Shown here: positions 52,501-59,633 of the stretch, piece after piece | Numbering within the stretch: the first letter of the stretch is position 1 | Layout of the letters: every line of letters starts with the position of its first letter | DNA from: a virus | Virus record (IMG/VR): IMGVR_UViG_3300049489_001303 | Span: 62,001-126,000 of that record | Direction: 5' to 3' (one strand) | DNA length: 64,000 nucleotides | The notes under the pieces: model-generated | Seen by the model: the letters and a program-made list of their open reading frames with translations, nothing else | The model's database searches: none | What the model was told of the DNA's origin: nothing | Position numbers and translations under genes: made by a program

Positions 52501-52686
52501 CACTTGGATGCGATCTTCAGCCCCCAGGCGACGCAATAACCTGTGTGGTGTGACTGTCAACGTTGCCGTGGGAACTTGCCAGACGCCGAAGGACGTGGAC
52601 ACGTTCTCAACGGGGATCTCCAGGCCATTGATATAAACCAGCCAGGCGCCCAAATGAAAGTCGCTGCTGCTGTAGTTAGTTGCCAT
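49510..52686 (-). CDS. Tail hub/spike protein with M15-type peptidase domain
   Basis: 1058 aa from the ATG at 52686 (MATNYSSSDF). The N-terminal 550 residues are beta-rich like the gp27/gpD hub family (YINGLEIPVENV, then LNCLGQAAIF). Residues about 640-760 are a peptidase M15/DUF882 domain: INIVSGYR, GLHSGAIALDF (the His and Asp of the zinc site) and STHVDIRG (the final His). A Lys/Ala/Pro linker precedes it. The C-terminal 250 residues are helical. Such a hub-fused peptidase would cut cross-links in peptidoglycan during entry. It overlaps the 165-aa gene by 11 nt. Confidence 0.8.
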   Translation of the reverse strand: MATNYSSSDFHLGAWLVYINGLEIPVENVSTSFGVWQVPTATLTVTPHRLLRRLGAEDRIQVVVFYLDYHWDEQPTLRLMGEYEIVGISYQNNPRGRSMQLNCLGQAAIFRQLQFFYISSVDDMVQALSAVGNSDASYFTEPKVLYPASLFYEGLTKPDGNSVGNPIKRPIEFVLNVFRALLSEISTSNTDVPEVVAGDNNSISNFEVKLPKTAASVPGRNFFGRWLLMTGFYKRWAGFPGIDDSPSNYDNGGCFPLIKAAQEMKILEVLQTRVGESVGNSGSAWDLLQAVLGYMYMEVLAVPAPPAVQLNKDTHMADGLVGAKADANTTIASHYVKPSLYFALPPVCNVFFPSQITDWGYSENYNGQPTRLYLNENSVTKTILFGESDEAASSAALISAVLVTGYPVPVRKRMKQLLTGGVESSKNMLLFPEEFFIGPTSAQASAPEWMFVLAQDLKSTGNVESPQTSDGPLSQIFEDYAQYEYYRRRYCERSGTVNMAFNPYVLPGFPGVIFDKDESGMDIFMYITGVSHNLNAQGSMTTTVSFSFSRSLEEFAGVTGATTAQVQADSAQGGGGGRLITMTIPPTKTAGKQGEAAKAATKAPKPGKKTIIRGKGKKLEWPGNDWASWTQEQKDTWNTLCRADRPGALPMNPATINIIETVAQGFPGKAINIVSGYRFAATENTKGYYENGAPKGGLHSGAIALDFKVEGVSQEELWLFCLDAFPTGHGVGYYPYGGGSTHVDIRGANNGKMSARTQRWVHLDPPNVAHTEAMNDTDNLEMWKKQAEAGLKPTSVSTGTGGDPETAAVRQVIEDSGDNDADFTGVSNTPTSEPQEYQVRIPIKKADMYPIEVIPDITLAFQYLTAAQTNYAKFLYGDANSTKPAVFNWRELLIASDDSGKDIELTGDLSKLTNNSFLKATAKLAPLYENYEMAMRFAARPACSLQDYISIWHGGDAAKAESVRGAKEMRFYSEAGDSKGSQGAVYWSRIYKLLQGPGNTPDPAYSNVGPAEEYPPVKEFKKAGPETGMAQTRDNWDDRLEQYRKIVLSVAGYKYPQG

Positions 52687-53173
52687 TGTTGTCCATCTCC
52701 ATGTACGCTGCCAGAAGCACAACCGCCGACATGCCTGCTACACGGAGAACTGGACTGTTAGACTCGAGAGCAGCCAGGAGCAGAGTTACCTGAGAGGTCG
52801 GCAGATTGTATCCGGCGAAGGCTCTCGCTGCATTCTGGAAAAAGGGCATATCCGAAAGGAGGTCATCCGCGATCGCCTTGCTGTTCCGCTTCTCACATAT
52901 TGGAACCTGTAAGGCTTTACGGCGGGGCAGTAATCGGAGAAATATGGGTGAAATATTGGAGTCGAGCACTCTCAGAATGGTCTCACGGGTACTTACCGCC
53001 GGGGTTGTGGTATTCACCACCGTCTTCAGGAACTTAACCCGGAGAGCCTCAAAAGCTTCCATATACTGGAAGCTCCTCGACATCACCACCTCAACGTCGA
53101 TCATGGGACCGCGGTGGCACCCCCTGAAGGTTGTCGAGGTTCTGTCCCCGGTGTTGAATCTCCAAGTAAACGC
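52676..53173 (-). CDS. Unknown 165-aa baseplate/tail protein
   Basis: 165 aa from the ATG at 53173; a GTG five codons earlier is possible. The first half is beta-rich and basic, the second half helical (LTSQVTLLLAALE-type pattern near the end). It ends inside the hub gene's start, so they are co-translated, and it begins just after the 134-aa gene. Likely a hub- or tube-associated protein; no family recognised. Confidence 0.65.
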   Translation of the reverse strand, partial: AFTWRFNTGDRTSTTFRGCHRGPMIDVEVVMSRSFQYMEAFEALRVKFLKTVVNTTTPAVSTRETILRVLDSNISPIFLRLLPRRKALQVPICEKRNSKAIADDLLSDMPFFQNAARAFAGYNLPTSQVTLLLAALESNSPVLRVAGMSAVVLLAAYMEMDNNGN

Positions 53174-53178
53174 CATGG

Positions 53179-53583
53179 CTACGGCCACTCCACTACGGCT
53201 GTTTTGGTTGCTTCGTTTCCGAACTCATCGAGCTGTGACACCCCGACAACGATCGTGCTGTTGCGGCGCCAGGCCTGGCTCTTACGTATCTTTATCCACA
53301 TGCGCTGACCGTCATAGGGCCGAACAACGATGCTGTAGGGGGAATCATGTGCTGGGAGGTACGTAGCACCCGCATCCTCGCTGATGGTTGTGCTATTTGC
53401 CAAGTCATCGGGGGAAAGTGTGCTGCTATAGCAGTAAATGTAGAACTCAATCCAGCTATCCAACAGCACATTGATAGCACCGTCCACAGGCGATGACAAC
53501 TGGAAACGCGGCTCTATATTGCTGGAAGGTGCACCATTCTGGTGACGCCCCCAGGCCAGATTACCAAAGCCGCCCGTTGTCAT
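53179..53583 (-). CDS. Unknown 134-aa structural protein
   Basis: 134 aa. Beta-rich with regularly spaced aromatic residues and no enzyme motif; the C-terminal LDEFGNEATKTAVVEW is compatible with an Ig-like domain edge. Part of the coupled tail operon. A possible phage-type promoter motif lies 33 bases upstream of its start. Function unknown. Confidence 0.65.
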   Translation of the reverse strand: MTTGGFGNLAWGRHQNGAPSSNIEPRFQLSSPVDGAINVLLDSWIEFYIYCYSSTLSPDDLANSTTISEDAGATYLPAHDSPYSIVVRPYDGQRMWIKIRKSQAWRRNSTIVVGVSQLDEFGNEATKTAVVEWP

Positions 53584-53601
53584 GTAGAAACCTCCAGAGC
53601 C

Positions 53602-54099
53602 TCAACAGAGTTTACACTCCAATAATACTACAATTTCCTTCGCGTTGAGGATACCATCGCACCAATCAGGCTCGATGGGGGTAAGTTCGGCTTCGATTTC
53701 TTGCTCCATCGCCTCTGGGAGGGTACGCATCCGCTCATTCTCAGCACTGATAGCCTCTGCATATTCCGTGATGAGAGGCTGAAGGTCCGCAGTATAGGCT
53801 TCGGTGTCGGCCAGGTCATAGCGGAGCGCCTGCCCTTGAGGGGTATTAATAACCTCTGTGATGGCTTGCCCCCTGTCATCGCGCTTGGCATGCTTCTCAA
53901 GGAGCTCAGCCTGCTTCTTACCGTATTCCACATAAGCAGATACACTGGTGTTTACTTTGTCAACAGCCTCGGCGAGGGGCTTGAGGGCGATCAGATTGCG
54001 GGCTACCTTGAACGCCGAACCAGCCGCGGGAACATCCCCGAGCTTCTGCATGACCTGAACCAAAGCCTTGACCTGTGAGTATTTGATATTGATTTTCAT
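53602..54099 (-). CDS. Unknown 165-aa helical protein
   Basis: 165 aa from the ATG at 54099 after AGGAGATTTC. Almost all helical with heptad-like Leu/Val/Ala spacing, charged, with a Cys-containing tail. Could be a tail assembly chaperone or an internal coiled-coil protein. No family recognised. The last codons carry the putative promoter motif for the next gene. Confidence 0.65.
   Translation of the reverse strand: MKINIKYSQVKALVQVMQKLGDVPAAGSAFKVARNLIALKPLAEAVDKVNTSVSAYVEYGKKQAELLEKHAKRDDRGQAITEVINTPQGQALRYDLADTEAYTADLQPLITEYAEAISAENERMRTLPEAMEQEIEAELTPIEPDWCDGILNAKEIVVLLECKLC
53617..53633 (-). promoter_or_regulatory. Candidate late promoter motif
   Basis: On the minus strand TTGTAGTATTATTGGAG, 14 of 17 bases identical to the site at 57699-57715 and likewise about 33 bases upstream of a start codon. 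It overlaps coding sequence. Confidence 0.3.
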
Positions 54100-54157
54100 T
54101 GAAATCTCCTGTTGTTGGTGGGAGGAATGTAACACGAGGCAGGAGCGTAATCAAGAC

Positions 54158-54436
54158 TTAAGCGTGGAAATCAACCCGAATCTTTCCGGGGAACGTCTGA
54201 GCCCACACATAGATGTTCACGGGGGTGGGGTAATCGACGTTGTGTGTCGGGTAGTCCCAGACAATACCGGTCTCTACGCCGGTCTCCGGCGGATCGCTTT
54301 CGGGAGTCCGATACGTCCAGTAATACTGCGGAGCATTTGTGACGCGGGGGCGGAGGTGGAGTTGCCCTTGCTTGATGCCTTCTGCGACGCGCACCCACTG
54401 CTCTTGAGGGATTTCTACAATTTCAGGGTTCTTCAT
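54158..54436 (-). CDS. Small 92-aa virion protein, paralogue of its neighbour
   Basis: 92 aa. IPQEQWVRVAEGIKQGQLH and APQYYW align with TCPKDTWTKVAAGVKSGTLH and APTYIW in the next gene upstream, so the two are tandem paralogues. Beta-rich with a proline-containing middle. Probable virion surface protein. Confidence 0.7.
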   Translation of the reverse strand: MKNPEIVEIPQEQWVRVAEGIKQGQLHLRPRVTNAPQYYWTYRTPESDPPETGVETGIVWDYPTHNVDYPTPVNIYVWAQTFPGKIRVDFHA

Positions 54437-54445
54437 TTTGATTCC

Positions 54446-54877
54446 TTAAACCATGTCCACAAGGACACGTCCATCGAAAGGTGTAGAATACACCCAGATG
54501 TCTGATGCCTCATTCACATTCAGGCTGTTGTTTTTGTCCAGGTACACCCGCTCGTTGTCCACACCGTCGGTCATGTTGATGTGTGGGACCGTAAACGTGT
54601 CGAGGAACAGCACCTTACCCGCCAACACCGCTGCGTTTCTGTCTGCAGAGATGTCTGGATTCACCAGGTCCGCGGGGGAGGGGAGGCGGTTCCAGGTGTC
54701 ATCCGCCGGAGTGGCACCCAGATTCCATACGTCCTTGGTGCCCGTGTCTACGCGGCACCAGATATACGTCGGAGCAGCCCAGGCTGTTTCTACCGTATGC
54801 AGGGTTCCAGACTTTACACCAGCGGCTACTTTGGTCCAGGTGTCCTTGGGGCATGTTACATAAACGGGATTTGCCAT
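54446..54877 (-). CDS. 143-aa virion protein, paralogue of its neighbour
   Basis: 143 aa. The first 60 residues are similar to the 92-aa protein next to it; the extra C-terminal 50 residues are beta-rich. It follows the collagen-like fibre gene with nine bases between. Possibly a small fibre-tip or decoration protein. No further family recognised. Confidence 0.7.
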   Translation of the reverse strand: MANPVYVTCPKDTWTKVAAGVKSGTLHTVETAWAAPTYIWCRVDTGTKDVWNLGATPADDTWNRLPSPADLVNPDISADRNAAVLAGKVLFLDTFTVPHINMTDGVDNERVYLDKNNSLNVNEASDIWVYSTPFDGRVLVDMV

Positions 54878-54886
54878 TTTAATTCC

Positions 54887-57667
54887 TCACTTCGAGTAGA
54901 GAGTGCGGCTTCCCAGCGCGTCAATCTCGTAATGTGTGCCGTAGTTGATCAGGAATACATCCCCGGGGAACGTGTCCTGGCTGCTGCGCGAAAATGACGT
55001 CAGGTTCTCCTGCGAAACACTATTGCTCACGGGCTGGTACCCTGTCAAGTTGCTCCAGTCAGCTGAGTCATCAATGGGAACCAGATAGTGTCCATACGCC
55101 GGGTAGGTCATGGAAGCTGTCCAGGTCACGTCGAACGTATGCGTGTTATTGGTGAACACCCCAGTGCCTACCGGATCCACTTCTGTGGCTCCAATGTAGT
55201 GAATACCCGCCGAATAGATCTCCACGATGAACCTGATAGTCTGCCCAGCTATGATGTCCTGGTTAGTCGTGATATGCACATGTGGATATACCTTGCTCCC
55301 CACCAGCCAATTGTGCTGCATAGGCACATTGAAGCTGGCAGACTGCATGATTCCAGGCTCGAAGGCCAGCAACTGAACGCCTCGGGAAATATCGTTACCT
55401 ACAGGGCCCACCACCCAGCTGGGAGATCCGGCCAATACCAGAGCACTGCCGGTCAGGGTGTTGGCCACAGACGTTCCAGCGCCTTCTTCCATGCGCCAGA
55501 TACCTACCGCGGTGGGGCCCGACGGAATAGTATACGTGCCGTGTCCATCATTGTAGCGGCTCAGAACGTTTGCGGGAGACATCACCGTGGAGTACACCGC
55601 CACGTTCGTGATAGCCGCGTCCGCCGAATACTGCACAGCGCCACCATTGGCAGCAAAACCACCCACCGTGATGGGCGAGTTGAAGTTGAACGTAGCCGCC
55701 GTGAGTGCTGTGGACTTACCGTTCACGTAGAGCAGTGCTGTGTTTCCGGTTGTGGTGAGCACCAGGTGGTTCCAACGATTGAGCGCCAAAGGATAAACTC
55801 CGTTGACTGCCGTGCCACCGTTGAAGCGTACATACGGTATTCTGGAGTTGTCCGGGGTTCCGATCTCAAGCCGCGATGTAGAAGCATTGTTATGCGCTGC
55901 GAAGTATACCTGCTGCCCCCGGATGTTAGTTGGTCGGACCCACAGGTCAATACTGTACGTGCCGCTGGTCAGGGCGTTCGTGAGCGCCGTGTATAGGGCA
56001 ATGGTTCCGTACTTGCTGGTGGCGTTGAAATTAACAGCGTTAAGGGTTGTCCCCGAGGTCTGCAGTACAGTCTTGTAAACCGGGGGGTTAGCCTCATCAG
56101 TGGTCATTCCAGCAGCTGCAACGTAGTAGTCTTCAAATGTAGTGGCCTTACCATGCAACTGCATGGATCCGTCACCCTGCACTTCAAAGTAGTCCGCGCC
56201 CACGCCCACTTTGAGAATAGGATTGCTGTTCGCCGCGGGGGAAATAATCTCGTACAGACCCGTCGCCGGGTTGAACTTGAGACGTGTTGAGGACGTATAC
56301 GGCGTAACCACGCCGTTGATCGTGGTGCTCATTACAGGGTACAGATTCAGGTTGGCCGAGGTGTCTGTACCGGACATCGTTGTGCCTGCGGGGCCTTCAG
56401 CGCCCGTAGCCCCAGTGGGGCCCGTGGCGCCCGTAGCACCAGTGGGGCCGGTAGCTCCTGTCGGGCCGTCCGCGCCGGTGGGGCCAATCAAGCCTTGTGG
56501 GCCAGTGGCTCCTGTGGCGCCTTTCGCCCCCGTAGCACCTGTGGGGCCCTGCGGTCCTGTGATATTGCCCACATCCGTAAAGGTATCCGGCAATGCGGTG
56601 CAGACATAGAGGTGACCGGAGTCCACCACGATGTAACCATCACCGAGGGTGTTACCTTCTGTAGGAAGATTCGCCGCAGTGGCCACGCTGCCTTTGATAA
56701 CAACAGACTGGCCATCCTGGCCCGTTGGGCCAGTGGGACCGTCGGCGCCAGTTTCACCTGTGGGGCCGGTGGGGCCGGTTGCACCAGTTGCACCAGTGGC
56801 GCCGGTGGCGCCGGTTGCACCCGTCGGGCCAGTGGCTCCGGTGGCTCCAGTAGCGCCAACGCCCGTGGCTCCAGTAGCTCCAGTGGGACCTGTGGGACCA
56901 GTGGCTCCCTGAATACCCTGCAACCCTGTATCACCGGTGGGACCTGTGGGGCCGGTGGGGCCTGTTCCACCTGTGGCACCCTTAGCAGCTACCAGTTCCC
57001 AGTAGTTCGTGTCGGTAACGGGGTTTCCCGTTGAGGGTGTAGCAAAAACATAGACGTAAGATGCTCCGTTGAACGTTACAACGTCCACATAGCGGTATTC
57101 GGTGCCGACGTCCCAAACTCCCATGGGCATCCACATAACCCCTGTAGCGCCGGTAGCGCCGGTGGGTCCCGTGTCGCCGCGGATGCCGCTGTCGGCGATT
57201 TCGTTGATGGCGCCGATAACGGAGGTAGCTGTAAACCCCGGGTCGAGACCGGTAACCCCCGGCTCAGTAAAGGGTATAGGGTCCGCAAGATTGCCCATGT
57301 CTGCAGTATGGAACTGTACAACGTCCGCTCTTAAGGAGGTTGTGGCTACGCCGAAGCGTACGTCCGTAGTAACCTCTGCCCAATTGGAATCTGTGCTGGC
57401 GGACAGCCTACAGGATAGCATCAGATCAGCGCTGTCTTCATATATTGTGCAGTCCAGACCTGCATTATTATCCCCGGAGCCTGTTCGCGCCATTACAGTA
57501 GCATACGCGTTACGTACTTCAGCCCCTACAGGGGTTTCTGCGGTATTCTCTGCCAGGAGCAAAGCTTCAACAGCGTCTGTAGTCTCATTGAATTCAGCTA
57601 CAAGCGTGACATCCTGGCTCACACTGATTTCACCACTGAACCCCGTATTATTACCCAAGTTAGCCAT
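54887..57667 (-). CDS. Collagen-like tail fibre with LamG-type domain
   Basis: 926 aa, ATG at 57667 after ATAGGAGACC. Residues about 165-430 contain two blocks of Gly-x-y repeats, mainly GPTGPTG and GATGATG, separated by a small folded domain. Residues about 520-720 match a LamG/concanavalin-like fold ([31 protein letters not shown]). The C-terminal part is beta-rich. Collagen-like stems with lectin-type heads are common in phage receptor-binding fibres. The GC-rich repeats give a distinctive base pattern at 56400-57180. Confidence 0.85.
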   Translation of the reverse strand: MANLGNNTGFSGEISVSQDVTLVAEFNETTDAVEALLLAENTAETPVGAEVRNAYATVMARTGSGDNNAGLDCTIYEDSADLMLSCRLSASTDSNWAEVTTDVRFGVATTSLRADVVQFHTADMGNLADPIPFTEPGVTGLDPGFTATSVIGAINEIADSGIRGDTGPTGATGATGVMWMPMGVWDVGTEYRYVDVVTFNGASYVYVFATPSTGNPVTDTNYWELVAAKGATGGTGPTGPTGPTGDTGLQGIQGATGPTGPTGATGATGVGATGATGATGPTGATGATGATGATGATGPTGPTGETGADGPTGPTGQDGQSVVIKGSVATAANLPTEGNTLGDGYIVVDSGHLYVCTALPDTFTDVGNITGPQGPTGATGAKGATGATGPQGLIGPTGADGPTGATGPTGATGATGPTGATGAEGPAGTTMSGTDTSANLNLYPVMSTTINGVVTPYTSSTRLKFNPATGLYEIISPAANSNPILKVGVGADYFEVQGDGSMQLHGKATTFEDYYVAAAGMTTDEANPPVYKTVLQTSGTTLNAVNFNATSKYGTIALYTALTNALTSGTYSIDLWVRPTNIRGQQVYFAAHNNASTSRLEIGTPDNSRIPYVRFNGGTAVNGVYPLALNRWNHLVLTTTGNTALLYVNGKSTALTAATFNFNSPITVGGFAANGGAVQYSADAAITNVAVYSTVMSPANVLSRYNDGHGTYTIPSGPTAVGIWRMEEGAGTSVANTLTGSALVLAGSPSWVVGPVGNDISRGVQLLAFEPGIMQSASFNVPMQHNWLVGSKVYPHVHITTNQDIIAGQTIRFIVEIYSAGIHYIGATEVDPVGTGVFTNNTHTFDVTWTASMTYPAYGHYLVPIDDSADWSNLTGYQPVSNSVSQENLTSFSRSSQDTFPGDVFLINYGTHYEIDALGSRTLYSK

Positions 57668-57698
57668 TGAGGTCTCCTATATCCAAGCAAAGGATCTG

Positions 57699-57715
57699 CT
57701 TCTATTATACTACAA
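57699..57715 (-). promoter_or_regulatory. Candidate late promoter motif upstream of the collagen-like fibre
   Basis: On the minus strand TTGTAGTATAATAGAAG, with a perfect TATAAT but no sigma70 -35 at the right distance. It is 31 bases upstream of the fibre start codon. Near-copies lie at 53617-53633 and 41995-42005. Confidence 0.35.
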
Positions 57716-57722
57716 AACGTTC

Positions 57723-58844
57723 TCAACCTATGTAAGAACGTGCCACGGGGGCCGCGCCGCCGCCTGTGGGTATGTTCTCTACCGTGAAGACTCCGCGGAA
57801 GGCGGGGAGTCCCATGTTGCTTCCCATCCGTTCGTATACCGCGATGCCCTTACCGGGATACAGCACGGTCTCACTCAATGTGTTCTGTCCGAACATTGAA
57901 TACTTCGCGGCGTTCTCGATTGTCTGGTTGAAGGGGATCGCCGCGTCCTGTGCCTGATGGAACCAAGCCACTGAACGAACCAGGGGCTTTGTGACCAAGC
58001 CACCCTGATTAGCGCCGGCGCGGGTTGTGGCAACCGTAGTCATGACTTTTACAGTGGACGGCAATGGAACCGCGCTGTCCATGGGGATCACATCTTCAGC
58101 CCCACCTGTGGTCGGGTCTATGTTATCGATGAATTCAACTTCAAATTTGTTCTGAACCGCAAGTCCAATTTCAATAACCGTGATGCGCTCGATCTCCACA
58201 GGGTATGTCGAGTCGGCGTTGAAGATCGTCCACATCGGAAAGCCTCGGATGACGGACACTTCCGCGCTGCACCAATATGTCAGCGAATTCTGACGAAACC
58301 TGACACCTATACCGTAAGCCATAGGAAAACTGTTACCGGGCATATCCAGGCAGAGGCCTTGATTCTGATTCAGGGTGATCGGCTGAACCTGACCCACTAC
58401 ACCTGCTTGCCGGTCGTAAACTTCCGAGCAACATGGGAACTGCCGTGCGCTTCCCGGCAATGCAACTGTGGCCATTGCCAGTGGTAGACACTGGATACTA
58501 CGGACAAGGCTGTTTGCCGTGAGTGTCACGCTGTCCGGATTCGCGCAGACAGTTACGTTCGTAGGGTCGGCGTTGTTCGAGTCCATCTTCAGCGGGGTAG
58601 CCGGCCGCCCTGACCCCACTGTGACTGCGCTGATGCGCTGCAGTTGGGCGCTGCCGCCGGAAAGACTTGTGCCTGGATGATTTCCAAAAACGTCGATCTG
58701 CTTGATGCGGACGATCTTGCCGGAAGATCCAGTATTGTAGATAGCGAACGCCGCAGAGTTCTGCATAAACCCCAGCACGTTATCAACATTCTGTCCCCAG
58801 ATTGTCTGATACGGCCGGATGTTGAATGCGTAGCTGTCAGCCAT
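57723..58844 (-). CDS. Unknown 373-aa beta-sandwich virion protein
   Basis: 373 aa, ATG at 58844 after AAGGAATAG. Alternating beta-strand pattern with a few cysteines and no enzyme motif. KIVRIKQIDVFGN and VERITVIEIGL-like strands suggest a jelly-roll fold. The neighbour at 58851 has the same style (KVRRVGLLN), so they may be distant paralogues. Probably a fibre or decoration protein. Confidence 0.7.
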   Translation of the reverse strand: MADSYAFNIRPYQTIWGQNVDNVLGFMQNSAAFAIYNTGSSGKIVRIKQIDVFGNHPGTSLSGGSAQLQRISAVTVGSGRPATPLKMDSNNADPTNVTVCANPDSVTLTANSLVRSIQCLPLAMATVALPGSARQFPCCSEVYDRQAGVVGQVQPITLNQNQGLCLDMPGNSFPMAYGIGVRFRQNSLTYWCSAEVSVIRGFPMWTIFNADSTYPVEIERITVIEIGLAVQNKFEVEFIDNIDPTTGGAEDVIPMDSAVPLPSTVKVMTTVATTRAGANQGGLVTKPLVRSVAWFHQAQDAAIPFNQTIENAAKYSMFGQNTLSETVLYPGKGIAVYERMGSNMGLPAFRGVFTVENIPTGGGAAPVARSYIG

Positions 58845-58850
58845 TCGATT

Positions 58851-59369
58851 CTATTCCTTCGTGAACTCAATCCAGGTGTCGAGCAAGCCCACCGCGCCGG
58901 TCGTGTTGTAGACAGCCACCAGCTCATTCTGTCGAAGTGTCAACGGCTGCACGTTGCTGTCGCCGTATCCCGCATCCCAGATGATGTTCAGCGGCACCAT
59001 TGTTTCGAGCTCATCGAGCGTACCTGTCGAGATCGCTGCTTCGTCCGATGACCAGAACACACGGCGAAGAAGTGTCGATGTTCCAGCCAATGTTCCGGCA
59101 TGCGCATACGTTGCAGTAGTAGGTGCGCTGTTCGTGGTGTCATGTGTCACCGGAGTAATCGCCGTGCCAGCCACCGAAAACGAAGCACCCGTGTATCGCC
59201 GCAACTCCAACTGGCACAATACACCCGTCACAGATGCTGTCTGCGCATTAAGCAGCCCTACGCGCCGCACTTTCAGAATTTCAGAAGCATGTGCATTCAG
59301 CACCGCACCCATGTTTTTACCGGCTGCGAACGCGATACCAGAATAATATGCTGTCCATGTCTGTGCCAT
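58851..59369 (-). CDS. Unknown 172-aa beta-sandwich virion protein
   Basis: 172 aa. Thr-, Ala- and Val-rich; strands such as ILKVRRVGLLNAQ, FWSSDEAAI and PLTLRQNELVAVY indicate a beta-sandwich. No enzyme motif. It lies between the 86-aa gene and the 373-aa gene. Likely a virion surface protein. Confidence 0.7.
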   Translation of the reverse strand: MAQTWTAYYSGIAFAAGKNMGAVLNAHASEILKVRRVGLLNAQTASVTGVLCQLELRRYTGASFSVAGTAITPVTHDTTNSAPTTATYAHAGTLAGTSTLLRRVFWSSDEAAISTGTLDELETMVPLNIIWDAGYGDSNVQPLTLRQNELVAVYNTTGAVGLLDTWIEFTKE

Positions 59370-59372
59370 TGT

Positions 59373-59633
59373 TCAGTCCTTTGAATACAGAGTAGTCTCG
59401 TTGCGACCCTCATTTAAAATTGCCTGTTCCACTTTACCTGCCCGCAGATTCTCAATGGCTGTGACCACTCGGTCCTTACGGTCTCCCGGGGGCATGGACG
59501 CTGCCATTTTTCCACGCGCATTCAGGGTGAACTGACAGACCCTCTTGAGCTGGATAGGCTCCAGCATTCGTGGTGTCTGGCAGATCCATACACCCCTGAG
59601 ATCATTATACATCATGCGGATGTCATTCATCAT
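59373..59633 (-). CDS. Unknown 86-aa protein
   Basis: 86 aa, ATG overlapping the stop of the large fibre gene by 4 nt. Basic, helical in the second half (DRVVTAIENLRAGKVEQAIL). It ends TTLYSKD, close to the C-terminal RTLYSK of the collagen-like fibre, which hints at a shared assembly or tip signal. Function unknown. Confidence 0.6.
   Translation of the reverse strand: MMNDIRMMYNDLRGVWICQTPRMLEPIQLKRVCQFTLNARGKMAASMPPGDRKDRVVTAIENLRAGKVEQAILNEGRNETTLYSKD

Noticed and set aside
55088-55996. Long plus-strand frame opposite the collagen-like fibre
   Set aside because: Arg/His-rich shadow typical of frames antisense to GC-rich repeats; no ribosome site or family.
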